Source: Bimastos eiseni (taxonomy: Eukaryota > Annelida > Clitellata > Crassiclitellata > Lumbricidae). From it: a stretch of 64,000 nt of DNA. Location: NCBI GenBank assembly GCA_959347315.1, contig OY365818.1:3783854-3847853 (forward strand), given 5' to 3'. The translations under genes were made by a program, and so were the position numbers. Positions 35,501 through 48,411 of this stretch are shown here, piece after piece; position 1 is the stretch's first letter, and each line of letters begins with the position of its first letter. Under the pieces are notes generated by a model, which saw nothing but the letters and a program-made list of their open reading frames with translations, searched no databases and was not told the DNA's origin.

Positions 35501-37030
35501 AGAGAAAGTCCGGGCCACTAGGCAGAGCAGTCGCAGGCACTCAGCTGCTTGATTTTGAATCTGTGTGTATTCAAATGCTGGTCATATAATATTTAAATGG
35601 GCATACATATTAGGGCCCATAAGTTTATTACGCGCCCGGCCTGGGCCCCAAAAGGTTATGGGAGGGGCGATTGACCCCTTGTGAAGAACACAATTGAGAT
35701 TTTCGAGCATGTAGGCCTATAGCTGAACGGTTTGTATGCTCGAAATGCTCCATTTAAGATTTAGTTTTGTCCAAAATTTCCTGGCGACGGTATCCATACC
35801 CACAACTTACTTGGGCGTCTTTGGCACTTTGGCCCGCCACTTGAGTTGACATATTGCCTCTGTGCGTGCAGAACAACGGAAGGGTGACTGTGTTAAGAGC
35901 AATTGTATTGTATTGCTTATGATTGTTCGAACCTGGCGTCCCAAACTCATTCTCACTCTCAGTCCACAGCCTTCTTAGTAGCTGTTATGGAAGAAGTCAA
36001 AGTTCAGCCGCATTCTGTTCCTCTGAGCTTTGTATGTACAGCATTAGTTAACTAGTTAAGATGAGGATTTATGTTTCAATTGTATGTACCTGTTGCCCAA
36101 TATCTAATTGTAAAGGGTAGGCCCTGTTAGCTGGACCAATCGGTCCCTTAGGGGTTTGCTTTCCCTATTATCCCTCTTATTGCCGTTTTTCATGCATCCT
36201 TGTTCTTGTGTTTAATTTTTTTGAGATTGATAATAAAAACATGTGGTTATGGTTATGGTTATGTGGTTCATTGTCAATTTCAGCAAGTAGCTCTTTATTG
36301 AAATTCGTCTATTATACGCTGTTTCCGTGAAAATGGACCTCATAAGGCAATGCGAAAACTAACTAGTAAATATGCATCGATTTTTCTTATTCCCAAGCCG
36401 TTTGAATCCTGACATAACTATAGCTAATAGTGGCTTAAAATATAAAGTTCCATGTCTTCCAATAATGATATCATGATTTTGCACCACAACTCAAGTTTTT
36501 AAGGACTGCGCCAAAATTATCTTAAAAAATTCAATATTACTTTTAAGTGCTATTTATCAATCATAAATTTTAGTTTAACTTTATTTTGCATTTGAGTCAT
36601 ATTGGATAACAGGGTGTGTTAAAAATGAACCCATTGGGCGTTAAAAGACTTAAAAACGTGCATCCGTGACCAAAAACAGCTTCGGTATTATAACCGGCTG
36701 ATCAAATTCCTATCAAGCATTAGATTTTTAATTTAAAGACGTGAATATGACATATTTGTTTAACAGAAGCCGTTCATAAAAACGTATTTGTTGATAAGGA
36801 TTAAAACGGATTTGGAATTTACAAAGTCGATCAATAGTTAAGACTGCTAGTTATTTTTTTAAAATTGCATTTGTTCCTAATTATGTCGGGATTAAAACGG
36901 AGTTTGGATGTTAACAATCGATTAATATTTACTAGTTATTATTTATTGCGAATTTTTTGATAATGATATGAATAATAATGAATAATAATTCGGTGTTGTA
37001 AGAAAATCGATTAATTTTCACTAGTTATTT
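32560..37030. other. Intergenic sequence with SINE and retroelement pieces
   Basis: No supported gene. Visible content: a family B end (TTATATAGCACCTCTTCAAG) at 32738; a SINE piece (GGGCAGGGCACCATCTTATT) at 32873; two related segments with TACTCGACTCCA at about 33530 and 33660; a tRNA-like SINE head at 35218-35365; a degenerate GGGCCACTAGGCAGAG array at about 35440-35540; and a family C 3' end with TGGTTA tail at 36040-36262. Confidence 0.55.
36040..36262 (+). repeat. Family C retroelement 3' end, second copy
   Basis: GTAGGCCCTGTTAGCTGGAC, CAATCGGTCCCTTAGGGG, and a tail of AATAAAAACATGTGGTTATG repeated as TGGTTA. It parallels 26240-26500. Confidence 0.7.
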
Positions 37031-37034
37031 TTCA

Positions 37035-37422
37035 CTAGTGGCAAACAGGAAGAGACTGGAGGCGGCTCATCACAGATGGCTGCGAAGAATCTTGCATATA
37101 TCATGGAGAGACAAGAAAACCAATAAGATCATACGAGAGAAAACGGGACAAGAAGACAACGAGAGCAACATCAGAAGGAGAAGACTAAGGTGGATGGGGC
37201 ATGTCTGTCGCATGGAGGAGGAGAGAAGAGCTAAACAAGTGATGTCCTGGTGTGCGGGAGAGCGACGAAGGAGAGGAAGACTGAGAAAAAACTGGCCAGA
37301 GACCATAAGAGACAACCTAAAATGTTTGGAGATATCGTGGTAGGAGGCTGAGACACTGACTTTGGATAGAGACGAATGGAGAAAGTGCGTTTCCCAATGT
37401 GTAGACCTACACAGGAAGGACT
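37035..37422 (+). pseudogene. Non-LTR retrotransposon ORF C-terminal fragment
   Basis: The frame reads LEAAHHRWLRRILHISWRDK, then RRRRLRWMGHVCRM and RRRGRLRKNWPETIRDNL, the conserved C-terminal segment of RTE-like reverse transcriptases downstream of the RT domain. An in-frame TAG at 37341 interrupts it; after it the same frame continues EAETLTLDRDEWRKCV to a stop at 37422. A short AGTACTAAGTAAGT tail follows, as expected for a 3' end. The endonuclease and RT core are missing: a dead, 5'-truncated copy. Confidence 0.85.
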
Positions 37423-37839
37423 AAGTACTAAGTAAGTTATTTTTCATATTACTGACGGACTCACTTTTCCGAACATAGTGTATATGATACAACTACGCAC
37501 TGTCTGCGTCGTGCTCTTTCGATGCAGTCCTCTACTCGCAAGTCGCAACGCGGTGAATCAACTTCACCGGTCCGTGTCGCGCATCAGAAGAACTGCATTA
37601 TTGATGGGCGTCTGTAACCGCAACGTCAAAGGCCTACGCAAACGATCATTACCATTGTATCACGTGGTTCTGCCTAGGCCCAATCGAAGGCGATTGGGTC
37701 TACATTTTGCGGCGAGATGATACAACTGTGAGACACGGTTTGTTGACGCCAAGACGAGCAACTTACAGACGGTCAAAGATTCAGGTCGACTTTACGGACG
37801 ACCGTTGCTGAACGCTATTGGTTCCTCTTGTTAATTGGA

Positions 37840-37980
37840 TTACGAGTAAGGATTTGGGCGTGGCTGTGGGATTAACTCTCTTGCGTTCTGGTTGTGCTCA
37901 GATAAAACCCAAGCGGAATCTGTCATTGTTACGCTGACTGGATGTACCTTTGGCGGTAACGATATTGCATAAAACAAGGT
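37840..37980 (+). promoter_or_regulatory. Possible promoter and noncoding first exon
   Basis: A GC/CACCC-type box (GGGCGTGGC), then a TATA-like GATAAAA about 45 bp on, then a short stretch ending AAACAAG followed by GTAAGC, a strong donor near 37980. It could be an upstream noncoding exon of the DOMON/b561 gene, whose first coding exon starts after an acceptor at 45237. This is inference. Confidence 0.25.
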
Positions 37981-38705
37981 AAGCTGTTCCAGTCTAATTC
38001 AGATTATTTTCTTAGGGCCTTTATGTTGTACAAGCCAGAAATCGCGCACAGCTTCGGTTAAGCCATTGCACCATATGCTACAGTTAGGCCGACAGTTAAA
38101 GAATCGTGGTCTAGACCAATATTATATTGGCTCTATGCATGATAGATTGGTGAGATGAAAGTCGGGCCCACTTGGACCCACCTGCCCCCGTCGGAGTGCC
38201 GCCACTGAGTGTAGCTTCGTTTAAATTGGTTTATAGTGGTCACGGTTAGTAAATGTAATAACCCAATGAAGCGGATTCCATTCAGTCAAAAGTCTTGTTA
38301 AAAGGTCCTGTTCCAAGAACTCAAGTATTGAATCTTTGGTTCGAGATATTTATATAGCCCATCGACATACACGATGCTGTATCCTCCCAGATTCTGGCCT
38401 GGCGCCGGTACGGACCAGATCAGTGAGCACTTGACCTGATGTATACCAGCGATGGTCAAATTTATTGTAGGGGGGATTGTCCCATCGTATGACCGTGCCG
38501 TGCAGTTAAACCTGACTAACGCAATAACTCGTGAGCATCCGTGCGCGTTAAACGTGTAGTCATTCTGAGGTGTGTCATTTTGAAAATCAACAATCGAAGA
38601 TTTTTGTCATAACATGTTTTCAGAAACACTGATAACAACTTGTCGCGGCGTCATTTTAGGGCCTACTACAAAATAAGGTGCACGAGTTTTCGATACTTCG
38701 CCACT

Positions 38706-38800
38706 ACTTGCACTCTGGCAGTGCCAGTCCCAAGCCAGGATAAAGGAGGAGAGCGACGATGATGAATGTTATCATAGAGTGTCGTCAAACGGAAGCTACC
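38706..38800 (+). repeat. Family A dispersed repeat
   Basis: GCACTCTGGCAGTGCCAGTC, CCAAGCCAGGATAAAGGAGG and AGAGTGTCGTCAAACGGAAG. One of the best preserved copies. Confidence 0.88.
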
Positions 38801-38809
38801 TATCGGTTT

Positions 38810-40000
38810 TGCGTCAGATATATTAAACGGCAAGAACTGTAACGATAATTATTTTTCGCCTAACTCAATCTGCGTCTTGCCATAAGATGCTAAACTTAAA
38901 TTTATATATAATAATTATATCACTTGTTCGGACCATCGGTCTTGGTCTTGATCATGGTCAAGGACCTCTCGGTCTTGGTCTCGGCCCGTGTCTTGAGTGT
39001 TTGGTCTCGTGCCCAACACTGATGTTTACATAGAATAATATATTATATACAAAATAAAGCTGATTGCGGATCCTGTTTATAAGAACACTGATTAATTTAG
39101 AAAACAATTGGTGAGCACCAATAAGCTATACGCCTATTTTTTTGACTCAGTCGATTTTTCCGTTGTTACGAAAACAGTAATCCCGATTCCGAACAAGCCG
39201 CTCTTGTAACAGCTAGTCATCTAGAAAATTAACGAATGTTGATTGTCCCACTTTTAAAGCGATCAATTGATCGCCCGGTGATCCAACCAATAAATCAATC
39301 AATAAAGCAATCAATTGATAAACCGATGATAGAACCAATCGGTAAGAAATCAATCAATCTACTTGCTTACTCACTAACTTGCTAGCTAAACAGCATGCCA
39401 GTTAAATTTAAACCGCATAATATGATTGTCGTGTCCCTTAATGTTTTCGACCAATGTTGCTGGACAAATAGTGCCTCCGGCAGTAGACTGATAGCTAGTT
39501 TGCGACCAGCGTTGCATCTGAAAACGTCAATGAACTGTGGTTAAAACAAGATCATTACTAGCCAGCCAGCGGCAGTGAGCGTGGTCTTTGTGCCTTCTTC
39601 GTACGCAGTGTTTCATAAAACATTGTTATTATTGAAGGAGAGAGACGCCGGTGGCAACAGCTTACGCCTTAATGTTGTCGGCCATATTTCGTGCGTCACA
39701 TATGACGTCGAGACCGAGTGGAATATTTGATTCTTGTCCGTTCACGTTGACTGATGTTGTTTTCCAGTTTGATTTCATTGCATTACTGCTTCGTATTGTC
39801 ATATTGAATGAAGGAATGAATTAATTGAAAGAGATTAATGACCATACGTTAAGATGGATTCAGAAGAACGATCGATCGGTAGCCATGAAATACAGGTGTT
39901 GAATTAGAAGCTCAAAGCTGCAGTTTGATTTGGAAAATTTATGTATGCATTGTTGGTTGCACGTTGTAATTTTGGTGCATTATGTGTCACTCTGTATTTG
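38810..40000. other. Intergenic, no gene seen
   Basis: AT-rich single-copy-looking sequence with a short ATCA/AATC tract near 39290-39360. No coding domain in any frame. Confidence 0.5.
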
Positions 40001-40007
40001 TGTGCAC

Positions 40008-40420
40008 ATGTATGTATGTATGTATGTATGTATGTATGTATGTATGTATGTATGTGTGTGCGTGTATGTGTGTATGTATGTATGTATGTATGTATGTATG
40101 TATGTATGTATGTATGTATGTATGTGTATGTATGTATGCACGTGTGTATGTTTATATCCATGCATGTATGCACGCACGCATATATGTATGTATGTATGTA
40201 TGAATGTATGTATGTATGAATGTATGTATGTATGTATGGATGTATGCACGTATGTATGCACGTATGTATGCACGTATGTATGTATGTATGTATGTATGTA
40301 TGTATGTATGTATGTATGTATGTATGTATGTATGTTTATATCCATGCATGTACGCACGCGCGCATATATGTATGTATGTATGTATGGATGTATGTATGCA
40401 CGTATGTATGTATGTATAAG
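40008..40420. repeat. 410-bp TATG microsatellite
   Basis: TATG repeats with clustered variants (CACG, TTTATATCCATGCATG). All frames stay open and read as Met-Tyr-Val-Cys or, on the other strand, His-Thr-Tyr-Ile repeats. These are not proteins. Confidence 0.95.
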
Positions 40421-40669
40421 TCCATGACAGGTTGAAAGTCCAGGACTGATACAGCGTTAAAATTCTCAAGTACCTTTGAAATAATGTTATAACTATACGA
40501 CTATCTACCAGGTTGAGCACATCAGATGTGATAAAGGTAGCACTCATTCTGTCATTCCAGACCATCGGCGAGTTTAGACTAAAAGTAGGCTAACACTTAA
40601 TAATTTATATTTCTTCCAACAACAGCTCGACACAGCCTCAGAAATTCACTGGATCGTAACATAACATAA

Positions 40670-42100
40670 CATAACACGGGTTTGAAGTGGTTCAGAACGT
40701 TTAATGGGGTTCGAGACCTGAGAGTCAATCAGCAACGGTCTTCTGACTGTTGCGCCATCCAGATCCTAAGTGGAACTGGTTCCGGTTCATCGACTTCCTT
40801 CGATTGGTTTTCTGGGTGAGGTGGGCTGTTGTCTAAGATTCTCGGGGTTCGTTGTGTCCCGTTGTCACAACTATGGCTCAGTTTTATGGTTATCTTGAAT
40901 TGAGGCTGTGTAACATTTCTCAGCTGGATTTATTGAGTTGCATGGCTTTTGTTAAGTACTGTAGTTGGATTATAGTGTCTTGTACAGCGTAGTCCTCGTT
41001 CCGTAGTGTTTTATTATTATTGGGGCAGAACCTCTGCAGAGATATCGAGAGACAGTTAGACAGACGGACAGACAGACGGTCAGATAGATTGATAGATGGA
41101 GGGGCAGACAAGCATACATATGGCCAGACAGACAGATTGAGGAAGAGACAGATAAAAGGACAGGTACAGAAACAGACAGACAGACGAATGCACAGACAGT
41201 CAGACAGATTGATAGAGGGCCAGACATTCACATAGAGGGCCGGACAGAAAGACAGAGGGACAGGTAGATAGATGGACAGATAGATGTACAAATAGAGGGA
41301 CAGACAAGCAGACAGACAGACAGATAGAGACAGACAGACAGACAGAAACAGACTGATAGCAGTATCCTTAGCCAGACCTGGGAGCATCCATGGATATTAA
41401 TATTTAGCGACCTTATTTTCAACGCATCGAGGCCAGTCACCGTGTCATGTTCCTCGCCGAGCGATCTTCCCACGGACGCCAAATGCAAACAATGAGATCA
41501 TTTAATGATTGTATTCTATTGCAGAACTACTTGCCTACTTACTTGCGTAACATTATTATTGAATGCGAAAGATTGTAATCGTAGCTCAAAGTCATATTGC
41601 GCTAAATGAAATAATCAATCGAAGCATCTGCTTATTATATCGAAGGCAATTTGTAAATGTAAACGTTTTTATATAGCTCATTTTGAATTAATTGATTGGA
41701 CGTGAACCTGCCCGCTTTATTGGGTGCCACACATTTAAAGTCACAGCGTAAGGATCTTGCTAGGGTGCTACGTTATATCTTTAAATATATTAAATATACC
41801 AAAAACATCGGAAGGTGAACACCGCTCTCTGCAGGCACAGAGGGCCAAGGTAAGCCTTAGCAGATGCAGGTAACTGATGACGCAAGCAGAGGCCTGTCAT
41901 TGTCGGTCTTTGTGTTGTGTTGTATATTTGGATATTAATAGAGCGTATATTGGAGTTTTGACTATTCGGAGACAGTCTCTCAGCTTTAGAGCCCCTGGGA
42001 TATAAAAATGAAGATAGTGACGGGAGTTTGTAGCAAGCACTATACTTCACGGTCCGACGCTGTAAATGTACTCAATAAATGTTGAGTTTTTTACAATGGA
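40670..42100. repeat. CAGA tract within intergenic DNA
   Basis: An imperfect CAGA/GATA tract at 41040-41360. The rest of the interval has no recognised gene. Confidence 0.85.
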
Positions 42101-42312
42101 CATCTGAACTAATTGTCAGAACACTTAACCGCCAAAATACCACTTAACCAACATTTTGTTGTGGCTTTTAAGACAGAATGTCTCTCGTCTCAATAGTGGA
42201 CCTTGAGATCTTGTTTTTCCGCGAGAAGAACAACTGAACAAATCTTTCTAGGATTCCTATTTGGCTTGTCGTTCAAGGATGAGTTTATGATTAATGGCTC
42301 ATGAATAGGCTT

Positions 42313-42531
42313 GGCTTTCGAGTGGCGCTTTAGAAGCCTGGAGATTACGACTAAGAGTACATTACATTCGTATATTCTATAGGGCGTATAGGATAAGTTC
42401 GTGTTCAAACGACGGTAATGGTAAGGAGCACATTTCCTGTCCGGAAAGTCTATTATCTAGACATCTATTGTCGCAATTACAATTATTATCGTAGCCTAAT
42501 CTCCAAACTCCTAAAGCGCCATTCGAAAGCC
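42313..42531. repeat. Imperfect inverted repeat (fold-back)
   Basis: GGCTTTCGAGTGGCGCTTTA at 42313 onward is matched in reverse by CTAAAGCGCCATTCGAAAGC near 42510-42530. Arms are about 40 bp, separated by about 140 bp. The right arm continues into a SINE piece (GCAAGCGCAGGGCACCAGC) at about 42688. A related arm lies at 48853-48903. Confidence 0.75.
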
Positions 42532-43519
42532 AGGCGAACAGTGGTGGCTTTGAAGTGGCTAGTTGCATGTCTGTTTTGTCAAAATTGAAAGTGGATTGAA
42601 ATTTGGAAGGGCCAAGGGGGCATAGACTCGCTTGATGACTTGGTGGGGCACTGGCCCATTCTGGCCCTCCTCTGAAGATTCTCCACTGCAAGCGCAGGGC
42701 ACCAGCATATTCACGAGCGGTGGATCTGCATCATAGTCCCCACACATGCACTGATTTGGCTGGCGACGGTGTTTGCCTTGTGTGTAGTTCCTGATTCTCT
42801 GTCCAAATAGAATCGAACTGCACCTAAGGAACCCGGAACTAACCGGCTTGATTGAACATTACAGCGTCGGATTTTTTCCCTCTCTCTCTCTCTCTGACAA
42901 GTCGCTTCCTCTTGGCACTGATTAATTTCCCCATTTACATCTGCAAGTTTGGACTCGTCGAGTGACTCACCAACTGCAGATCCTGACCTGGCAATGGACC
43001 AAGCCACCGGACTATATATTGTGGACCTGAATTGATATAACGCCAGTATATAATATTACCTGATCTCCTTAACACGGCTTCTAGGGGCGCTAAGAAAAGA
43101 GTAGTAGAGCAGTTGGTCAACTTGCAGGCTGTCGTACAGTTAAATTCGACTTCTATTACAATTGTTCTGGTCTATAACTTTAGAGGACCTACTATTTTAG
43201 ACTTCGATTTAAGAGCATATTTTTTAAAATCTGGGAAGCAATGCTGTAGACCTAATAAATCATATTATCACTAATAATGGAAATAAATGATAATCATATA
43301 TAGTCTTTAACCATCCTTGCGTCATTAACCATCTACATTATCTACTCCCTACTCTACTGTCCTCGTTTCTTCTAATAGTCTACATACTATCAAACCCGTC
43401 CATGACATCATGTTGGCAATCCATCTAATTCTTTTATTCTTTTTTCAAATGAAAATCATCTTTATTGCTTACCAAAGAGAACACAATAAAACCAAGATTA
43501 TGCTCAGTTATGCTCAAGT

Positions 43520-44640
43520 ACTAACATAACATAACATAACGTAGCATAACATAACATAACATAATATGCACAAAATTAGCAGTAGTCACTAGCTAGTGGA
43601 ATATCATAGCAGTGAGCAATGGAACACAGGAACAAACCGTTCCACTATACTTGGTCTTCCCTTCGCTCTTCTTTCCAGTAGTGGGCTTCGTATGATTTCT
43701 TTTTCCAGGCAATCTCCACTTTTTCGCATCACATTTCCAAAATATCCAGGGTCTATCCGTTTGATCATTCCCAGTAAATTTTAACTGTATTACTACTCTA
43801 TCTATAAATCTTACTGTACTCTGGTCAATTTGAATGAACAAGCGAGTATTATCGTAAAAAACCTTACCGCACATGAATTATCACGATGCTCGTAGTTGAA
43901 GCATTTTAAAAGGCAGATGAAACCAGTTTGTCAGACATGTTTAGCATATTATTAGCACAAAGAAAGGAAGGTGCAATCAGTGATACTGCTCACCTGCAGC
44001 AATGACCTCTTTAGTGAACTCTAAGATGACTCAGTGTTTGTCAAACGTATGCGTCGTGTTATGCGGGGTCACAAGATACGTATGAACCATGGTATTGGTT
44101 TGTAGCAGTATCATGGGGCATGTATGTATGTATGTTTGTATGTATGCATGCATGCATGTATGTATGTATGTTTGTATGTATGTATGTATGTAATTGTGTG
44201 TATGTATGTATGTATGTTTGTATGTATGTATGTATGTATGTATATGTGTGTGTATGTATGTATGTATGTATGTATGTATGCATGTACTTACGTACGCACG
44301 CATGTATGTCTGTATGTACGCGATATTACTTAATCAAGCACATTTTTGGTACCTCAGATAGGGGATGAATACATAGCCTGTTACATGATATACGACTTGA
44401 CAGTCTAGGGTTTCTTGATTTGCTAGGGTGTCATTATCTGCGGAGAATTACGATTCTGGTCTACTTTGGTGCAAAATCAAGAGACCTTAGCGTTATAGGC
44501 CTACATGGTCTAAGACTTGTCCGCTGTCTACCGTTAGATCAATCAATCGATCAATCAATTAATCAACCAGTCAATCGATCGATCAATCGAGCAATCAATC
44601 AGGAAGTCAGTCAATCAATCAATAAACTTGATATAGCGCC
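43520..44640. repeat. CATAA, TATG and ATCA microsatellites
   Basis: A CATAA pentanucleotide tract at 43523-43565, TATG repeats at 44118-44300 and an ATCA-type tract at 44535-44625 that runs directly into a family B end (AACTTGATATAGCGCCCATG). Confidence 0.88.
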
Positions 44641-45050
44641 CATGCGAGATATCTACTGCGAGTAATAATGATCTTCGGAAGACCATAGGCGTGATACAAA
44701 TCGATATTCGTTGGTTTTTCTGGGGCTTCAGCTCTTGTGCATTCTTGGTAGGTCGGTCGCTCCTTAAACCAAAATCAATAACTTGTCGGTTGGTTTTGAC
44801 GCTTCAGAAACCTAGAGCAGTGCTAAATAATTGGCCAATTACGATCACAGATCAATCAAGTAACAAGCATCGGCCTATAGGCAGTGCACATTCGGTGCAA
44901 ATAGAGATGAGCAATTACAGTTGTAAGTCAGTCTCAGCTACGCTACAATTGTAAGACGTATTGTATAAATTCTCCAGATCCAGACGGAAGCTGTGTTGGA
45001 GTTGCGTTATAAATTGTCAATTACAGTAACGAGTCAGTTAATAATTCTTC

Positions 45051-45157
45051 CACTGTTCTCACTCCGACAGTGCCAGTCCTAAGCCTGCATAAAGGAGAAG
45101 GGCGACGCTAATGATCTTTGTCGTCAAACAGAGTCGTTAGACTCGTTAAACTGAAAC
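45051..45157 (+). repeat. Family A dispersed repeat
   Basis: CTCCGACAGTGCCAGTCCTA, AGCCTGCATAAAGGAGAAGG and GCGACGCTAATGATCTTTGT. It lies immediately upstream of the first coding exon of the DOMON gene. Confidence 0.85.
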
Positions 45158-45253
45158 TAGGGGCCTACACTTAAATCAGTTACTACTGCACTACAAGTGC
45201 CTAACGTATTTTTAATGAATATTTCATAATTTTCCAGATCAAGACAGAGGTCT

Positions 45254-45774
45254 ATGGGGTCAAACACATGGAGAGAAGAACTCTTCTTCTCAATTACCAT
45301 TCTTTTGGTTGGTCTATCTGCTGGTCAGAACCTTCCTGATCTGTCCCAATGCGGTCAGGGTGTTGGCTGCCTCCGCAACCCAACAAACTGCACGTCGTTG
45401 GATAACTGTACGTCTGTCTTAAGATGGTACAAATCGAACGACTCCAATTATATCGGATTCGATCTGATGGCGGTTTCAGACGGATGGGTCGCAGTGGGAT
45501 TCTCTATGGACATGTTAATGGTAAATAGTATAGTTTCATTATTGTCCATGTCATCATTGTCGCCGTTGTTGTCATCGTCATAATCACCATCGTCGATAAC
45601 GATGACGGCGTCATCATCATCTTCGTCATCGCAATTATTGGTATCAATAATGTATCATCGTCGTCGTCAACATAATCGTGTTCGTCGCCGTCGTCCTTAT
45701 CTTCATCATCATCATCAGCAGCAGCAGCAGCAGCATCATCATCATCATCATCATCATCATCGTCGTCGTCGTCG

Positions 45775-45811
<37 letters not shown>

Positions 45812-46694
45812 TATCATCAAGGTTAGCCTCATGTCCAGCTAATTTATATGACTGTGGTCATGTGACCTTGCAAGAAGTCCAATGGGAGTCTGTATGGATT
45901 GTATCAGATAGCTTTTCTTTGTGTTTCAATTAACAGGGTAACGACAGCGCCGTGGGCTGCGTTCGCAACACCAGTGACAATGGCAACGTGAAAGTTGGAC
46001 TCTCATACAACCCTGGGACATGGAATCAACCGGTAAGTCAACAGAGGATGAATTGCAATCACCAAAGCTAACCCAGTTCCTCCATCGCTATGATGAATAC
46101 TGGCGACTTCATTTTCTTAGCCTCGGCATATAGCGCGGATCTAAACACTATCCACCTTTGCCGACTAATTGCCCGCATGTCTGACCCTTTAGCTCTTGAC
46201 CTTAAGCATTTCACTCCTGGCCATTGATTGCGTTTTGACTGAGCGCCTATGAATATGTCAGCCCCCGCGATTTGGCCACTTGAGAGCCTGTGAAAGTGTA
46301 GAGACAAGAATGTTGTTTTACGTTACTCCGTATTATTATCGGAATTATTGCAATAAACCAGATGAAAGAAGCTAATAGGGTATACTTTGCAATAAATTTC
46401 AGTATATTGTCTTGTTTAAGAACACCCTATCTAGTATAAGACTACCTTGTACAGTATATAAATACCTTGTATGGTATAAGGACACCTTGTCAATTACAAA
46501 AATGCCTTTTCTGACTATTTTTCAGTATATAACGAATTCCACGATACAGTATCTCAATGGTAATAACGGATCTTACGTCAACGGACGTATAATCTGCAGC
46601 TTTCAAAGGTCAATCAACGGGGACGGCAGTTGGATCTTTCCCCTCAACAACTCATATTATTTGTTTCTTGCATTCGGACCAACTAATGCAGCAG
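45254..46694 (+). other. DOMON module 1 (exons 1-3)
   Basis: Signal peptide, then a Cys-rich lead (SQCGQGVGC, NCTSLDNC) and DOMON core: GWVAVGFSMDMLM ending at Met89, GNDSAVGCVRNT, and FPLNNSYYLFLAFGPTNAAG. The candidate second heme ligand His183 comes just into the next exon (GDVSMH). Introns within the module are phase 0; the one leaving it is phase 1. Confidence 0.9.
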
Positions 46695-48034
46695 GTATGA
46701 TGTCATCTCGGCTTTTCCAAAAGATAACAGATTTTCCAAGTGATTGCTGGTTATTGAAACTTCGAAATTAACACACGGCACGAGGTTAAGGAGTTTAATA
46801 ATACAGCTGGAGCGGCAAGCGTGATGTAGCGCCAAGAGAGTACTGAATTGTTTCAGGTGCTTATGGCCTAAGCCAGTAAGCTTAGACCTATAGGATGCAG
46901 CTGACTGCTATGGCTTGAATGCTGTTAATGTTTGATGCATTTTGTATATATGAATGTACAATTGTACATGGATTTATGCATACGTATGAGTTCCAACAAC
47001 ATGCATATAAATATATGATTATGCCTACATTCATATGTATATCAGGGCTGTACTGAACCTTCGCTTCGTATTCGCATCGGGGCCTAATAATGTGCGAAAT
47101 AGGTATTCGGTATTCGGCTGAATAGTAGTGGTCGGACCGAATTCGAATAGTTTTCAAGTGACACCTTTTTCTGCACACACAGCGGATGCTATATCGAGTA
47201 GACTGAAGTAACTCTCTACTGCCTGGACCACGGTATCCCAGTGTCAGCCGCCTCATTTCCAAGCATAGTTAAATTAGCTACATTCCTGAAGTTCACACAG
47301 ACTGGCAGAAGGACGCAAAATTAACATGACTTGTGGTTAACTGTTTACTTTTGAACTGTACAAAATACAGGATATGCATAAACACGTACATACATACATG
47401 CATATATACAGCATAGATATTCATACATGTAGATGTATGCATGCGCACACACTTGCATACATGTAGGGTTACGTGTGCAATGCATGGTGTAAACATGGGT
47501 ACGCAAGCATGTGTGATATGCACGTGTGGAAGGACCAGCGAACACCAAGGATCAACACGTTCCAATTGATTTTGTCTAAATTCTTCCAGGAGACGTGTCG
47601 ATGCACCAGGTCTTCCCTCGCATCTCTCCCGTCATGGTCAACGTCGTTGCGGATTTTCCGGACCTCTCCAATCCGGTAACGACCTCCGCCCCTACCCAAC
47701 CCCCACCCTCCTCAGCAGACCCTTCTGTTTCCACGCCCACTCCAGGGTCGATGATCTACATCTCTGATCAAAGCGGAAGTCAGGTGACATTTACTGCCAT
47801 GCCTGGAACCAATCAGGTCCGGATTAATATGACGGGCATAATGACTGGCAGCTCAGGCTGGCTCGGACTCGGATTCTCCAACGATCAGATAATGGTAAAA
47901 TCGGTTTATGAATTACTATAGATTACAGAACTTTGCCACTATCCGCACTCTGACAGTGCCAGACCCAGCCCTGGATAAGGAAGGAGGGCGACGCTAATGA
48001 TCTTCGTCACCACCAAGCGTCGTTAAACTGCAGT

Positions 48035-48075
<41 letters not shown>

Positions 48076-48207
48076 CACCTACTCCACCTACTACTACTAC
48101 TACTACTCCACCCCCTACTACTACTACTACTTCCCCTACTACTACTACTACTACTTCCCCTACTACTACTACTACTACTTTTCCTACTACTACTACTACT
48201 ACTTCCC

Positions 48208-48252
<45 letters not shown>

Positions 48253-48255
48253 CAC

Positions 48256-48297
<42 letters not shown>

Positions 48298-48372
48298 TTC
48301 CTACTACTACTACTACTACTTCCCCTACTACTACTACTACTACTTCTACTACTACTACTACTACTACTCCAC

Positions 48373-48411
<39 letters not shown>

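Noticed and set aside
39930..40565. Long open frames on both strands (Met-Tyr-Val-Cys and His-Thr-Tyr-Ile repeats)
   Set aside because: They are read-through of the TATG microsatellite; all frames stay open and no domain is present.
45254..46694. Reeler domain at the N terminus of the b561 protein
   Set aside because: The first exon goes straight from signal peptide to a short Cys-rich lead and the DOMON core; there is no room for a Reeler fold.
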